Shown: one piece after another, positions 4,743-5,076 of the stretch
Layout of the letters: the number at the start of each line of letters is the position of its first letter
Position numbering within the stretch: position 1 is the first letter of the stretch
NCBI GenBank assembly: GCA_012270355.1
Contig: JAAXIL010000102.1
Span: 1 to 5,076, forward strand
From: Psychrobacter sp.
Lineage (GTDB): Bacteria > Pseudomonadota > Gammaproteobacteria > Pseudomonadales > Moraxellaceae
Direction: 5' to 3'
DNA length: 5,076 bases
Notes under the pieces: model-generated
Told to the model about the DNA's origin: nothing
Databases searched by the model: none
What the model saw: only the letters and a program-made list of their open reading frames with translations
Translations under genes and position numbers: made by a program

Positions 4743-5076
4743 GGGGATGTTCTGGCTTCGACGCTGGTGATGAAACTCAATGATGCATGTCGAGAGTATA
4801 TGTCCTCTCGTAAATCAAACATATATTGTTATAGTCGCAAACGACGAAACTTACGCTCTAGCAGCTTAAACCCTGCTTACTCCGCTGCTGGTTGCCCATA
4901 GCCAGTTAGCCGAGTTGAAGCGCATGTATATGGGTTCGCTTAAGTGTCTGCCTTAGACACTTGGGTTCAACTTTAAAGGATCGCCCAATCCACCCTGACT
5001 GTCGGGTCGGTGCGGGTTAAACTCAAAGACAGCCCCTAAACATGTAGAGTCATGAGCTTAGTGCTGGCGGACGCGG
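4743..5076 (+). ncRNA. ssrA: tmRNA (3' end outside window)
   Basis: tmRNA acts as tRNA and mRNA to rescue stalled ribosomes, with SmpB, and tags the unfinished protein for proteolysis. The 5' end GGGGATGTTCTGGCTTCGACG is the conserved acceptor and D-arm region. Pseudoknot 1 is clear: CGAGAG (4791-4796) pairs with CTCTCG (4805-4810), and loop TATATGT (4797-4803) pairs with ACATATA (4819-4825). Eleven nt later GTC is followed by the resume codon GCA (4837). The tag reading frame 4837-4869 encodes ANDETYALAA and ends in TAA; the first alanine, not encoded, is carried by the tmRNA itself. Later pseudoknot helices include the perfect 8-bp AAGTGTCT (4942-4949) with AGACACTT (4955-4962). The window ends in GGACGCGG, the start of the T arm, so roughly 25 nt of T arm, acceptor strand and CCA are missing. 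It is a one-piece, not a permuted, tmRNA. Confidence 0.97.

Overview
The window looks like a chromosomal core region of a gammaproteobacterium, most likely a member of the Moraxellaceae (Psychrobacter/Moraxella-like). The grounds are close similarity of TolB, S6, S18, L9 and RraA to gammaproteobacterial families, rpsF-rpsR-rplI without priB between the first two genes, and a tmRNA tag of ANDETYALAA. The family-level call is inference from remembered sequences. No mobile element, CRISPR array, phage gene or defence system was found.

Layout. Positions 1-782 hold the 3' end of tolB on the plus strand, cut by the window edge. A 48-residue lipoprotein ORF (800-946) follows, in the place where many gammaproteobacteria carry pal. 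It ends four bases from the stop of a convergent gene. Three minus-strand genes then run leftward in the order TIP30-like NAD(P)-binding protein (3060-2281), RraA-family protein (2173-1643) and WrbA/flavodoxin-like protein (1583-951). They could form one loose transcription unit, with a promoter upstream of the first. A perfect 15-bp hairpin at 844-880 lies inside the small lipoprotein ORF and could terminate this leftward unit, the tol transcript, or both.

The 271-bp divergent region 3061-3331 holds a leftward promoter for the TIP30-like gene and a strong rightward promoter for the ribosomal protein operon. The rightward promoter has an AT-rich upstream stretch, near-consensus boxes 17 bp apart, a GC-rich discriminator, a palindrome in its spacer, and a structured leader of about 110 nt. 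The operon encodes S6, S18 and L9 and ends in a rho-independent terminator at 4655-4697. S6 and L9 both carry longer acidic tails than their E. coli counterparts.

A separate promoter at 4700-4729 then drives ssrA (tmRNA), whose last bases of T arm and acceptor stem lie beyond the window. Functionally the right half is translation and ribosome rescue, the left end is envelope integrity (Tol-Pal), and the middle is redox or metabolic genes plus an RraA-family protein. The least ordinary signals are the tiny lipoprotein with its embedded hairpin, the palindrome inside the rpsF promoter, and an RraA that keeps the aldolase-type D-X20-R-D motif.
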